From assembly GCA_965657215.1 (NCBI GenBank), contig CBFHNR010000023.1:1-36550 (forward strand): a stretch of 36,550 nt of DNA. The letters run 5' to 3'. The notes under the pieces were generated by a model. It was not told the origin of the DNA and searched no databases. It saw only the letters and a program-made list of their open reading frames with translations. Source of the stretch: JAHEJA01 sp965657215 (GTDB lineage Bacteria > Pseudomonadota > Alphaproteobacteria > Rhodobacterales > Rhodobacteraceae). The translations under genes were made by a program, and so were the position numbers. The first letter of the stretch is position 1, and the number at the start of each line of letters is the position of its first letter. Shown piece after piece: positions 7,927 to 15,719 of this stretch.

Positions 7927-9104
7927 GGTTTGACGAACATTTTCCGAGGTCGATTACAGAGTGTTTCCGCGGCGCCATCTTCACGAATGACGATCGATTC
8001 AGTGATTTCTAAACCCCAATTTTCCATCCAAAGACCAGGCATAAAATGGAACGTCATTCCAGGTTTCAGGATGGTTTCGTCTTCAGAGCGCAACGAAACA
8101 GTCCGCTCGCCCCAATCAGGCGGATAGCTGATCCCGATGGGATAGCCACAGCGCGCACCGCGTTCAATGCCTGCTTTTTCTAATGGGGCGGCGAGCGCAT
8201 TGGCGATGTCACAGGCCCGATTGCCCGCACGCGCGATATCAAGGCCAGCTTCGAGCCCTTCGACCAATGCCGCCTCGGCGCGTATTAGATCATCGGGTGG
8301 CGTTCCTAAAAATATTGTTCGGCAAAACGGCGCGTGATAGCGACGATAGCAGCCTGAGATTTCGAAAAAGGTCGCTTCGCCTGTTTCAAAGGGCCGACCG
8401 TCCCACGTGAGGTGCGGTGCGGATGCATCTGTTCCAGAGGGGAGCAAAGGAACAATAGCAGGGTAATCCCCCCAATCCCCGTCAACACCCCTTAGGGCAT
8501 CGCCATAAACCTCGGCAACAATTTCATTCTTTGGAATGCCTGGTTCGACGCGTTCGACGAGACCATCAATAATCTTTTCAGAGATAGCAGCCGCTTTGCG
8601 CATATAGACCAGCTCTTCGTCGGATTTGACACCGCGTTGCCAATTCACCAAAGCGGTTGCGTCAACAAAATCGATATCAGGCATCGTGCGCGTTAGGGTT
8701 TCAAACGCCTTGGCTGAGAAATAGTAGTTGTCCATTTCAACACCTACGCGACCCGTCACCCCGTGATCTAATAGGCGCTGAGCGAGGTCTTGCATTGGGT
8801 GACGCTCAGTGGATTGCACATAGTTATCGGCATATCCGTAAATGCGATCATTGCTCATCCAAACGGTGCGCAGTGCACCATTGGCATCTTGGGCGCGACC
8901 CCACCAGATGGGATCTTGATCGGCGAACATGATGACACCTTGGTGAACATAAAATGACCACCCGTCATATCCCGTGAGCCAAGCCATATTCGACGGATCT
9001 GTGACGAATAATGTGCCAATCCCCGCACGGTCCATTGCCTGTCGGGTCAGCCCCAAACGACGTTGATATTCGGCGGGTGAAAACGGAATGCTTTTACGAA
9101 TCAT
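7923..9104 (-). CDS. M24-fold hydrolase, DoeA/EutD (ectoine hydrolase)-like
   Basis: This 393-residue protein has the creatinase/prolidase (pita-bread) fold order: an N-terminal creatinase-type domain (about 1-155) and a C-terminal M24 domain. Diagnostic segments resemble ectoine hydrolase: DPSNMAWLTGYDGWSFYVHQ (36-55), EMDNYYFSA (123-131), YPAIVPLLPSGTDASAPHL, GYPIGISYPPDWGERT and LEITES (365-370). The usual M24 metal-binding aspartate pair is not seen; FFEISGCYRRYH (E248, H257) occupies that place, as I recall for DoeA. DoeA opens the ectoine ring to N-acetyl-diaminobutyrate. No ectoine transporter or DoeB is nearby, but an M20 deacetylase overlaps by four bases and class III transaminases flank it. 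It may be true ectoine hydrolase or a paralogue for another cyclic amidine or amide. The ATG is preceded by AAGGTAA. Confidence 0.82.
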   Translation of the reverse strand: MIRKSIPFSPAEYQRRLGLTRQAMDRAGIGTLFVTDPSNMAWLTGYDGWSFYVHQGVIMFADQDPIWWGRAQDANGALRTVWMSNDRIYGYADNYVQSTERHPMQDLAQRLLDHGVTGRVGVEMDNYYFSAKAFETLTRTMPDIDFVDATALVNWQRGVKSDEELVYMRKAAAISEKIIDGLVERVEPGIPKNEIVAEVYGDALRGVDGDWGDYPAIVPLLPSGTDASAPHLTWDGRPFETGEATFFEISGCYRRYHAPFCRTIFLGTPPDDLIRAEAALVEGLEAGLDIARAGNRACDIANALAAPLEKAGIERGARCGYPIGISYPPDWGERTVSLRSEDETILKPGMTFHFMPGLWMENWGLEITESIVIREDGAAETLCNRPRKMFVKP

Positions 9105-9284
9105 TGTTTTACCTTGAATTTTTGTCTGACTTTCAGGCTGAAACGCAATTTCACCAAAGGCGTTTCTAAAAACGACATTCTATGTCTCTTACGGAAGATT
9201 GTTCAGCTGTGGTTGGTTTACCTATTGGACTGTTTATGGCAGGCCTCGTCATTATCGCTTGGTGCAAATTGCAAAGGATTACCA
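9105..9284. promoter_or_regulatory. Divergent intergenic region between the DoeA-like gene and the second aminotransferase
   Basis: This 180-base gap must hold the promoters of both the minus-strand hydrolase/deacetylase operon and the plus-strand aminotransferase/transporter genes. I found no copy of TAATTTGATCA here and no convincing -35/-10 pair. A plus-strand reading frame runs through it into the aminotransferase, but it has no ribosome site and does not look like family sequence. Confidence 0.4.
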
Positions 9285-10655
9285 ATGTTAAAGAACGATC
9301 AACTGGAACAATGGGACCGTGAAAACTTTTTCCATGCGTCAACTCATCTGGCTGAATTTGCACGGGGAAATATTCCTCAACGTGTCATCACAGGCGGAAC
9401 GGGATGCCATATCCAAGATCGTGATGGCAACAAGCTATTGGATGCGTTTGCGGGTCTATATTGTGTGAACGTTGGGTATGGGCGAGAGGACATTTCCGAA
9501 GCGATTGCAGCCCAAGCGAAAGAACTGGCCTATTATCATTCTTATGTCGGACATGGCACTGAGGCATCCATCACCCTTGCGAAAATGGTTATGGATCGTG
9601 CGCCAGATCATATGAGCAAGGTCTATTTTGGCCTATCTGGGTCGGACGCCAATGAAACAAATGTAAAATTGGTATGGTATTACAACAATATACTTGGCCG
9701 CCCTGAGAAGAAGAAAATCATCAGCCGCTGGCGGGGCTATCATGGATCGGGGTTGATGACGGGATCATTGACGGGCCTTGAGCTGTTTCACAAAAAATTT
9801 GATCTACCGTTGAGCCAAGTTCTTCACACAGAAGCGCCCTATTATTTCCGTCGCGATGACGTGTCCCAGTCAGAAGAGCAATTTGTGGCCCATTGTGCCG
9901 CAGAGCTAGAAGCGATGATCGAGCGCGAAGGGGCAGACACCATTGCTGCGTTTATTGCGGAACCTGTGCTTGGAACAGGTGGGATCGTGCCGCCACCCGA
10001 AGGGTATTGGGCCGCAATTCAGCCGATCCTTGAAAAGCACGACATCTTGCTGATTGCGGATGAGGTGGTAACGGGTTTTGGTCGATTAGGAACGATGTTT
10101 GGGTCCGCGCATTATGGCCTAAAACCTGATCTCATCACGATTGCTAAGGGTTTGACCTCGGCCTATGCGCCGCTGTCTGGATCTATTGTGAGTGATAAAA
10201 TGTGGAAAGTCTTGGAGCAAGGGACTGATGAAAATGGTCCGATTGGTCATGGATGGACTTATTCTGCGCATCCCATTGGGGCGGCTGCAGGCGTTGCCAA
10301 CCTAAAGCTAATTGATGAGCTGAACTTGGTCCAGGCGGCAGGCGAAAATGGCGCATATCTTAATAAAGTGATGAATGAAGCGCTGGGCGATCATGCGCAT
10401 GTTGGTGAGATACGCGGCGAGGGAATGTTGTGCGCAGTGGAATTCGTCAAAGATCATGACAGCAGAACCTTCTATGATGCGAGTGACAAAATCGGTCCAA
10501 CGATCGCGGCTGAATTGTTAAAGCATAATGTTATCGCTCGAGCCATGCCGCAGGGGGATATTTTGGGGTTTGCGCCTCCATTCTGTTTGACGCGAGCCGA
10601 AGCAGATGAGATCGCAGGTAAAACAGCTCAAGCGGTTCAAGCTGTGCTTGGATAA
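9285..10655 (+). CDS. Class III PLP-dependent aminotransferase, second SpuC-like paralogue
   Basis: This is a cytoplasmic transaminase. The start at 9285 (MLKNDQLEQWDREN) is supported by AAAGGA at 9273-9278 and gives 456 residues, the same length as Pseudomonas SpuC; the open frame extends 57 codons further upstream without a ribosome site. Motifs are GLSGSDAN (117-123, the PLP phosphate site), YHGSG, AEPVLGTGG, the PLP aspartate in ADEVVTGFGR (D259) and Schiff-base lysine K288 in TIAKGLTSAY. It is clearly homologous to, but diverged from, the gene at 3566-4960. It precedes the second polyamine-family transporter by 120 bases, which links it to catabolism of that transporter's substrate. Candidate donors are putrescine, cadaverine, spermidine products or diaminobutyrate. 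Confidence 0.87.
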   Translation: MLKNDQLEQWDRENFFHASTHLAEFARGNIPQRVITGGTGCHIQDRDGNKLLDAFAGLYCVNVGYGREDISEAIAAQAKELAYYHSYVGHGTEASITLAKMVMDRAPDHMSKVYFGLSGSDANETNVKLVWYYNNILGRPEKKKIISRWRGYHGSGLMTGSLTGLELFHKKFDLPLSQVLHTEAPYYFRRDDVSQSEEQFVAHCAAELEAMIEREGADTIAAFIAEPVLGTGGIVPPPEGYWAAIQPILEKHDILLIADEVVTGFGRLGTMFGSAHYGLKPDLITIAKGLTSAYAPLSGSIVSDKMWKVLEQGTDENGPIGHGWTYSAHPIGAAAGVANLKLIDELNLVQAAGENGAYLNKVMNEALGDHAHVGEIRGEGMLCAVEFVKDHDSRTFYDASDKIGPTIAAELLKHNVIARAMPQGDILGFAPPFCLTRAEADEIAGKTAQAVQAVLG

Positions 10656-10677
10656 TGACGCGAATTTAAGAAATTAA

Positions 10678-10752
10678 CGGAAAATTTCCGCAAATCGGTT
10701 GCAAGCGTCTTCAATTAACGTTTTACTCAAGCCGAAAAGCGGAAAAATCCGC
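10678..10752. repeat. Pair of CGGAAAA-type inverted repeats upstream of the second transporter
   Basis: CGGAAA-A-TTTCCG (10678-10690) is a perfect dyad, and GCGGA-AAAA-TCCGC (10739-10752) is a second dyad with a similar sequence. Their centres are about 61 bases apart, near six helical turns, in the gap before the ABC ATPase gene. Two similar dyads at such spacing suggest a regulator-binding pair, though each could also form a short RNA hairpin. The regulator is unknown. Confidence 0.45.
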
Positions 10753-10775
10753 AGGTAAGACACAGGGAGCCAATT

Positions 10776-11876
10776 TTGGCAAAGGATACTGCTGGAAACG
10801 CGTTTGTTAAATTTGACCGCGTTCAGAAAAGTTACGACGGCGAAACGCTCGTCGTAAAAGATCTCAATCTCGAAATGCCGAAAGGCGAATTTCTGACAAT
10901 GCTTGGGCCATCAGGGTCTGGTAAGACGACATGTCTTATGATGTTGGCAGGGTTCGAAACCGCGACGCATGGGGATATTTTGTTGGATGGCGTGTCTATC
11001 AACAACATTCCACCGCATAAACGCGGCATCGGCATGGTGTTCCAAAACTATGCTCTCTTTCCGCATATGACGATTGCCGAAAATTTGGCGTTTCCTTTGG
11101 AAGTGCGCAAAATTGGAAAATCCGATCGTGAAGCCAAGGTGAAACATGCTTTGGATATGGTCGAGATGGGTGATTTCGGTGGTCGCCGTCCGTCACAATT
11201 GTCAGGTGGTCAACAGCAACGTGTTGCTTTGGCGCGTGCTTTGGTGTTTGAACCCGAACTTGTTTTGATGGATGAACCTCTAGGTGCCTTGGACAAACAG
11301 CTTCGTGAAAAGATGCAGTTTGAAATTACCGATCTCGCGCACCGTTTGGGCATTACAGTTGTTTATGTGACCCACGACCAGACAGAAGCGTTGACTATGT
11401 CGGATCGTGTTGCTGTGTTTAATGACGGCCGTATTCAACAGCTTGCCCCGCCTGATCAGCTTTATGAACAGCCGGAAAACAGCTTTGTCGCGCAGTTTAT
11501 TGGTGAAAACAACACCATGGAAGGTGTTGTCAAAGAGATCAAGAATGGCATCGCTGTTGTTCAGCTTGATGGCGGTGAATTGATTGATTGCACACCTGTA
11601 AACGTATCTCAAGCGGGCGAACGCACACGTGTTTCTATTCGCCCTGAACGCGTTGAATACAACAAGGATCGTTTGCAAGCTGGGGCACACACGCTAAAGG
11701 CCACAGTTAAAGAATTCATCTATATGGGTGATATTTTCCGCACACGCCTGAGTGTTGCAGGAAACGATGATTTTATCATCAAAACACGCAATGCGCCGGA
11801 TCAAATTCGTCTCCAACCAGGTCAAGAGATTGAAATCGGTTGGTTGGTCGAAGATTGCCGCGCGCTTGACGCGTGA
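10776..11876 (+). CDS. Polyamine-family ABC transporter ATP-binding protein, PotA-like
   Basis: This is the ATPase of the second importer, 366 residues. It has Walker A GPSGSGKT (44-51), Q-loop Q90, signature LSGGQQQR (142-149), Walker B LVLMDEP (162-168) and H200 in VTHDQTEA. A C-terminal TOBE-like domain (IRPERVEY and following) completes a PotA-type layout. The start appears to be TTG at 10776, six bases after AGGGAG (10764-10769); no in-frame ATG near it has a comparable site. It opens the order ATPase, binding protein, permease, permease. A stem-loop follows the gene. The family is secure. The transported compound is unproven and may be a polyamine or another cationic or amine compound. 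Confidence 0.92.
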   Translation: MAKDTAGNAFVKFDRVQKSYDGETLVVKDLNLEMPKGEFLTMLGPSGSGKTTCLMMLAGFETATHGDILLDGVSINNIPPHKRGIGMVFQNYALFPHMTIAENLAFPLEVRKIGKSDREAKVKHALDMVEMGDFGGRRPSQLSGGQQQRVALARALVFEPELVLMDEPLGALDKQLREKMQFEITDLAHRLGITVVYVTHDQTEALTMSDRVAVFNDGRIQQLAPPDQLYEQPENSFVAQFIGENNTMEGVVKEIKNGIAVVQLDGGELIDCTPVNVSQAGERTRVSIRPERVEYNKDRLQAGAHTLKATVKEFIYMGDIFRTRLSVAGNDDFIIKTRNAPDQIRLQPGQEIEIGWLVEDCRALDA

Positions 11877-11892
11877 TCTGATTTGCGAATGT

Positions 11893-11919
11893 CGCATCCC
11901 AAGGCTGGGGTGCGGTTTT
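11893..11919 (+). promoter_or_regulatory. Stem-loop between the ATPase and binding-protein genes
   Basis: Arms CGCATCCC (11893-11900) and GGGGTGCG (11907-11914) pair with one G-U wobble around a 6-base loop, followed by GTTTT. It looks like a weak terminator or processing hairpin about 17 bases past the ATPase stop. The binding-protein gene may also have its own promoter after it, but none is obvious. Confidence 0.4.
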
Positions 11920-11992
11920 AAGGGTATGGTTTGATTAGCCTGTTGTGGCCGTATCCATCATCAAAAGAACGGGTAACTCTAGGGAGAATGCT

Positions 11993-13084
11993 ATGAAATT
12001 CACCAAAACACTTCTTGCCACGACTGCTTTGACAGTTGTTGCTGGTGCCGCAATGGCCGAAGAAATGACAATCGTTTCTTGGGGCGGTGCTTATTCTAAA
12101 TCACAACTAAAAGCCTATCACGAGCCATATTCTGAAAAGACTGGCGTGACGATCATCAACGACGACAGCTCTGCAGAAGCAGTTGCTAAGTTGCGTGCGA
12201 TGAACGAAGCGGGCAACGTTACTTGGGACGTTGTTGACGTTGTTGCAGCGGACGCGATGCGCCTCTGTGACGAAGGTCTTGCACTTGAAATCGACGCGGA
12301 CACACAGCTTGCGCCAGCACCTGATGGAACACCAGCGTCTGAAGACTTTGGCGATCTATTGGTCTCTGACTGCTTTATCCCACAGATTGTTTACTCAACA
12401 ACATTCGGATACCGCACAGACCTCGTGGGTGACACACCTCCAACAGACATCTGTTCTGTGTTCGACCTAGACGCGTACCCAGGCAAGCGTTCTTTGGAAA
12501 AGCGTCCAATCAACAATATGGAATGGGCATTGCTTTGTGATGGCGTTGCAAAAGATGCCGTCTATGACGTTCTTGCAACTCCTGAAGGTCAAGACCAAGC
12601 TTTGGCAAAACTAGACACAATTCGCGATAGCGTTGTCTGGTGGAATGCTGGTGCTGACACTCCTCAGCTTTTGGCTGACGGCGAAGTCATCATGGGTTCA
12701 ACATACAACGGTCGTTTGTTCTCAGTTATCGAAGAGCAAAAGCAACCTGTTGCTATGCTTTGGGACGCACAGGTATTTGACCTTGACGGTTGGATCATCC
12801 CAGCGGGCCTAAGTGCAGAGCGTCAAGCACGCGCACTTGACTACATCATGTTCGCAACAGACACACAGCGTCTAGCGGATCAAGCCAAGTACATTTCTTA
12901 CGGTCCTGCACGTGCGTCATCAGCTCCATTGGTTGGCAAGCATGCTGATCTAGGTATCGACATGGCGCCACACATGCCAACAGATCCAAACAACTCAAAG
13001 AATACATTCTTGTATAACTATGAGTTCTGGGCTGATTACCGCGACGATATCGACGCGAAATTCCAAGCATGGTTGGCGAAATAA
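11993..13084 (+). CDS. Periplasmic solute-binding protein, PotD-family
   Basis: This is the substrate receptor of the second polyamine-family importer. The ATG at 11993 is preceded by AGGGAG (11981-11986) and gives 363 residues; a longer in-frame start 16 codons upstream would spoil the signal peptide. Residues 1-22 (MKFTKTLLATTALTVVAGAAMA) are a clear Sec signal, cleaved before EEMTIVSWGGAYSKSQ. The IVSWGGAY start is typical of the PotD-like subgroup with PotB/PotC-type permeases, distinct from the YNWSDYI start of the protein at 1553-2638. Aromatic residues WWNAGADT and WDAQVFDLDGW may line the pocket. A strong hairpin follows the gene, as expected for an abundant binding protein. The ligand is unknown. 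Confidence 0.9.
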   Translation: MKFTKTLLATTALTVVAGAAMAEEMTIVSWGGAYSKSQLKAYHEPYSEKTGVTIINDDSSAEAVAKLRAMNEAGNVTWDVVDVVAADAMRLCDEGLALEIDADTQLAPAPDGTPASEDFGDLLVSDCFIPQIVYSTTFGYRTDLVGDTPPTDICSVFDLDAYPGKRSLEKRPINNMEWALLCDGVAKDAVYDVLATPEGQDQALAKLDTIRDSVVWWNAGADTPQLLADGEVIMGSTYNGRLFSVIEEQKQPVAMLWDAQVFDLDGWIIPAGLSAERQARALDYIMFATDTQRLADQAKYISYGPARASSAPLVGKHADLGIDMAPHMPTDPNNSKNTFLYNYEFWADYRDDIDAKFQAWLAK

Positions 13085-13100
13085 GTTCGCACTTAAATTT

Positions 13101-13126
13101 GGTGAGGGGCTTTGCAGCCCTTCACC
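13101..13126 (+). promoter_or_regulatory. Strong stem-loop after the binding-protein gene
   Basis: Arms GGTGAGGGGCT (13101-13111) and AGCCCTTCACC (13116-13126) pair over 11 bases with one G-U wobble and a TTGC tetraloop. No T tract follows. It lies 16 bases after the stop and before the permease gene, a position where such hairpins protect binding-protein mRNA from 3' decay and lower permease expression. Confidence 0.6.
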
Positions 13127-13156
13127 CCAATATAATATTCAGTCGACGGGGACATT

Positions 13157-14428
13157 ATGAGTGATACGACAACCTCTGGGCCAGTATTGGCAGCAGACGG
13201 AACGCCTCTAAAGCGCAGCCTAGGCCGCGCATTACGTCGCCAAAAGCTAAGAGCGTTGATGCTTATTGCTCCGCTTTTGCTATTTGTATTTTTGACATTC
13301 ATCATGCCGATCGCGAGCATGTTAATGCGCTCGGTTGATAACGAAATGGTGGGTAATACGCTTCCCAAGACGGTTATCGCCATTGAAAATTGGGACGCCT
13401 CTTCTGGTGAGCTCCCTGACGAAACAGTTTATGCGGCCTTCGCGGATGACTTGATTATTGCTGTTAATAACAAAGAGCATACCAAACTGGGCACGCGTCT
13501 TAATTATGAAAAGACAGGGATGTCCTCCTTGTTCCGCAAAACAGGTCGCAAGGTTAAAAAATGGGATCCTGTCGCGGACGCCCCATTTAAAGATAAATTT
13601 ATTGAGATCAACAAAGGCTGGGGCGATCCCGAAGTCTGGGCAACGATTCAGACGCATTCATCGAAATACACCAGTGGGTATTTCTTGAACGCTATTGATA
13701 TGCAGAAAACGCCAGACGGCATCGCGGCGCAGCCCGAAGACAAGCAAATATTGATCAAGCTGTTCATGCGAACTCTTCAAATGTCGTTGATCATCACGGG
13801 TTTCTGTATTTTGTTGGCCTATCCTATTGCATGGATCTTGGCGAACTCGCCTGTTCGAACGGCGAACCTACTGATGATCCTTGTCTTGTTGCCGTTTTGG
13901 ACATCTTTGTTGGTGCGCACGTCGGCATGGAAAGTCATGTTGCAAAACCAAGGCGTGATTAACGAGGTTCTGGTTTGGCTTGGAATTGTCGCTGATGATA
14001 ACCGACTTGAGATCATTAACAATCAATTCGGCACCATTGTCGCGATGACGCATATTTTGCTGCCGTTTATGATTTTGCCGATGTATTCGGTGATGCAAAC
14101 CATTCCTCCGACCTATTTACGTGCGGCTAAATCACTGGGCGCTACGAATTGGACAGCCTTTTGGCGCGTTTATTTCCCGCAGTCCATTCCAGGCATCGGT
14201 GCGGGATCAATCCTCGTGTTCATTTTGGCCATTGGCTACTACATTACGCCTGAAATCGTTGGCGGCACGGATGGTGTCTTTATCTCCAACCGAATTGCCT
14301 ATCATATTTCGCGCTCTCTGAATTGGGGCTTAGCGGCTGCGCTGGGTGCAATTTTGTTGGCAGTGGTTATGATCCTTTACTGGGCATATGATAAAATCGT
14401 CGGCATCGACAATGTGAAATTAGGATAA
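13157..14428 (+). CDS. ABC transporter permease, PotB-like, with long extracytoplasmic insertion
   Basis: This is the inner-membrane channel subunit of the second importer, 423 residues against about 275-300 for typical PotB. One membrane segment (about 33-56) is followed by some 145 hydrophilic residues (60-204) before the conserved core begins at LFMRTLQMSLIITGFCILLA. The core has about five more segments and the ATPase-docking EAA loop YLRAAKSLGATNWTAFWRVY (320-339). The insertion should lie in the periplasm and could touch the binding protein. The gene follows the binding-protein hairpin and ends four bases before the next permease ATG (ATAAGATCATG). Family confidence is high. The role of the insertion is unknown. 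Confidence 0.9.
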   Translation: MSDTTTSGPVLAADGTPLKRSLGRALRRQKLRALMLIAPLLLFVFLTFIMPIASMLMRSVDNEMVGNTLPKTVIAIENWDASSGELPDETVYAAFADDLIIAVNNKEHTKLGTRLNYEKTGMSSLFRKTGRKVKKWDPVADAPFKDKFIEINKGWGDPEVWATIQTHSSKYTSGYFLNAIDMQKTPDGIAAQPEDKQILIKLFMRTLQMSLIITGFCILLAYPIAWILANSPVRTANLLMILVLLPFWTSLLVRTSAWKVMLQNQGVINEVLVWLGIVADDNRLEIINNQFGTIVAMTHILLPFMILPMYSVMQTIPPTYLRAAKSLGATNWTAFWRVYFPQSIPGIGAGSILVFILAIGYYITPEIVGGTDGVFISNRIAYHISRSLNWGLAAALGAILLAVVMILYWAYDKIVGIDNVKLG

Positions 14429-14432
14429 GATC

Positions 14433-15659
14433 ATGGCTGCTTTAACACCTATTTCTCGTCAACCGATGTTGTTTGTTTTGGCCTTGGTCGCGGCTGTTGG
14501 CGCGGTTGCGGGCCTCTTTATCGGGACTGCTTTTGGATCAACGCTTATGGGCGTGATCATGGGGGCGATTGCTCTGGGCGGTCTTGCGTGTGTTTATGTG
14601 AACTTCTTTGACAACGAACGGCTTATTCGGTGGGGACACACCATCGGGTTTATTGTGCTAGGCTATCTTGCGAGTGGAAATATCGGCATCCTTTTGGCGG
14701 GACTCTTTGGATGGTTTTCTGGTTGGTTCATCTATTGGATCTATGAAGGTCGCTATCGTGCTCGGTTGCTTCCCTATCTCACACCAGGCCAAGTTCTCTG
14801 GCACTATGCTTTCCGTGTGATTTGTGGTGCAATTTTTGTGTTCCTCATCACCCCGATTTTGGTTGTTATGCCGCTCTCGTTCAACGCTCAGGATTTCTTT
14901 ACCTTTACGGACAAGATGCTGCGTTTGGACCCAGAAGGGTATTCACTTAAGCACTACCAAGACTTCTTGGGCCTTCGCGAAGATTCCAATGGTGAATGGC
15001 TGCGGTCCTTCTGGAACTCGTTGAAAATTGCGCCTATCGCAACAGTGATTTCTGTTACACTTGGCACATTGGCGGCCATCGGTTTGAGCCAAAGCCACGT
15101 ACCCGGAAAACGTGCGATTATGGCGATTTTGATTTCGCCGATGATCGTTCCTTTGATCATTTCTGCGACAGGCATGTATTTCTTTTATTCCGACCTCGGC
15201 GGATTTTTGGAAAACACGATGGGGATGAACAAAGACTTCGTCGGCTATGTCAAAGTGATCTTGGCCCATGCCGTTCTTGGTATTCCGTTCGTTATCATTA
15301 CAGTGACCGCCACGCTTGTTGGATTTGATCGATCTTTGACGCGCGCTGCGGCCAATATGGGCGCTGGTCCTGTGACAACCTTCTTCCGAGTGCAAATGCC
15401 ATTGATCATGCCAGGTGTGATTTCAGGCGGCTTGTTTGCGTTCATTACGTCCTTCGACGAAGTCGTGGTTGTGATGTTTGTTGGCTCTGCGAGCCAGAAA
15501 ACATTGCCGTGGCAGATGTTCCTTGGCCTTCGTGAACAGATCAGCCCGACGATCCTCGCTGTTGCGACGATCTTGGTTGCGCTGTCCATCGCGCTCTTGG
15601 CGACATTGGAAATCCTGCGCCGCCGCTCTGAACGGCTTCGGGGTATGTCACCGAGCTAA
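14433..15659 (+). CDS. ABC transporter permease, PotC-like, with extra N-terminal membrane segments
   Basis: This is the second channel subunit, 408 residues against about 265 for PotC. Residues 10-105 form three or four additional hydrophobic segments (LFVLALVAAVGAVAGLFIG, STLMGVIMGAIALGGLACVY, GILLAGLFGWFSGWFIYWIY) not found in the minimal family. The conserved PotC core starts near 127 and includes the EAA loop LTRAAANMGAGPVTTFFRVQ (302-321). It is the last gene of the transporter operon and is followed at once by an intrinsic terminator. The partner permease is also enlarged, so both seem to belong to a distinct subclass of polyamine-family transporters. Confidence 0.9.
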   Translation: MAALTPISRQPMLFVLALVAAVGAVAGLFIGTAFGSTLMGVIMGAIALGGLACVYVNFFDNERLIRWGHTIGFIVLGYLASGNIGILLAGLFGWFSGWFIYWIYEGRYRARLLPYLTPGQVLWHYAFRVICGAIFVFLITPILVVMPLSFNAQDFFTFTDKMLRLDPEGYSLKHYQDFLGLREDSNGEWLRSFWNSLKIAPIATVISVTLGTLAAIGLSQSHVPGKRAIMAILISPMIVPLIISATGMYFFYSDLGGFLENTMGMNKDFVGYVKVILAHAVLGIPFVIITVTATLVGFDRSLTRAAANMGAGPVTTFFRVQMPLIMPGVISGGLFAFITSFDEVVVVMFVGSASQKTLPWQMFLGLREQISPTILAVATILVALSIALLATLEILRRRSERLRGMSPS

Positions 15660-15679
15660 TTCGAAACCTCTAAAATTTG

Positions 15680-15719
15680 AAAGCTCCGTTAGGCCTCGAT
15701 CTACGGAGCTTTCTTTTTT
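15680..15719 (+). terminator. Rho-independent terminator of the second transporter operon
   Basis: Perfect 10-base arms AAAGCTCCGT (15680-15689) and ACGGAGCTTT (15703-15712) are followed by CTTTTTT (15713-15719). It closes the plus-strand operon. The distal arm and T tract also encode the last residues (KKKAP) of the opposing EamA gene, whose stop codon lies at 15701-15703. Confidence 0.88.

Noticed and set aside
9114..9284. 57-codon N-terminal extension of the second aminotransferase
   Set aside because: No ribosome site at 9114, sequence unlike the family, and the ATG at 9285 has AAAGGA and gives the normal length.
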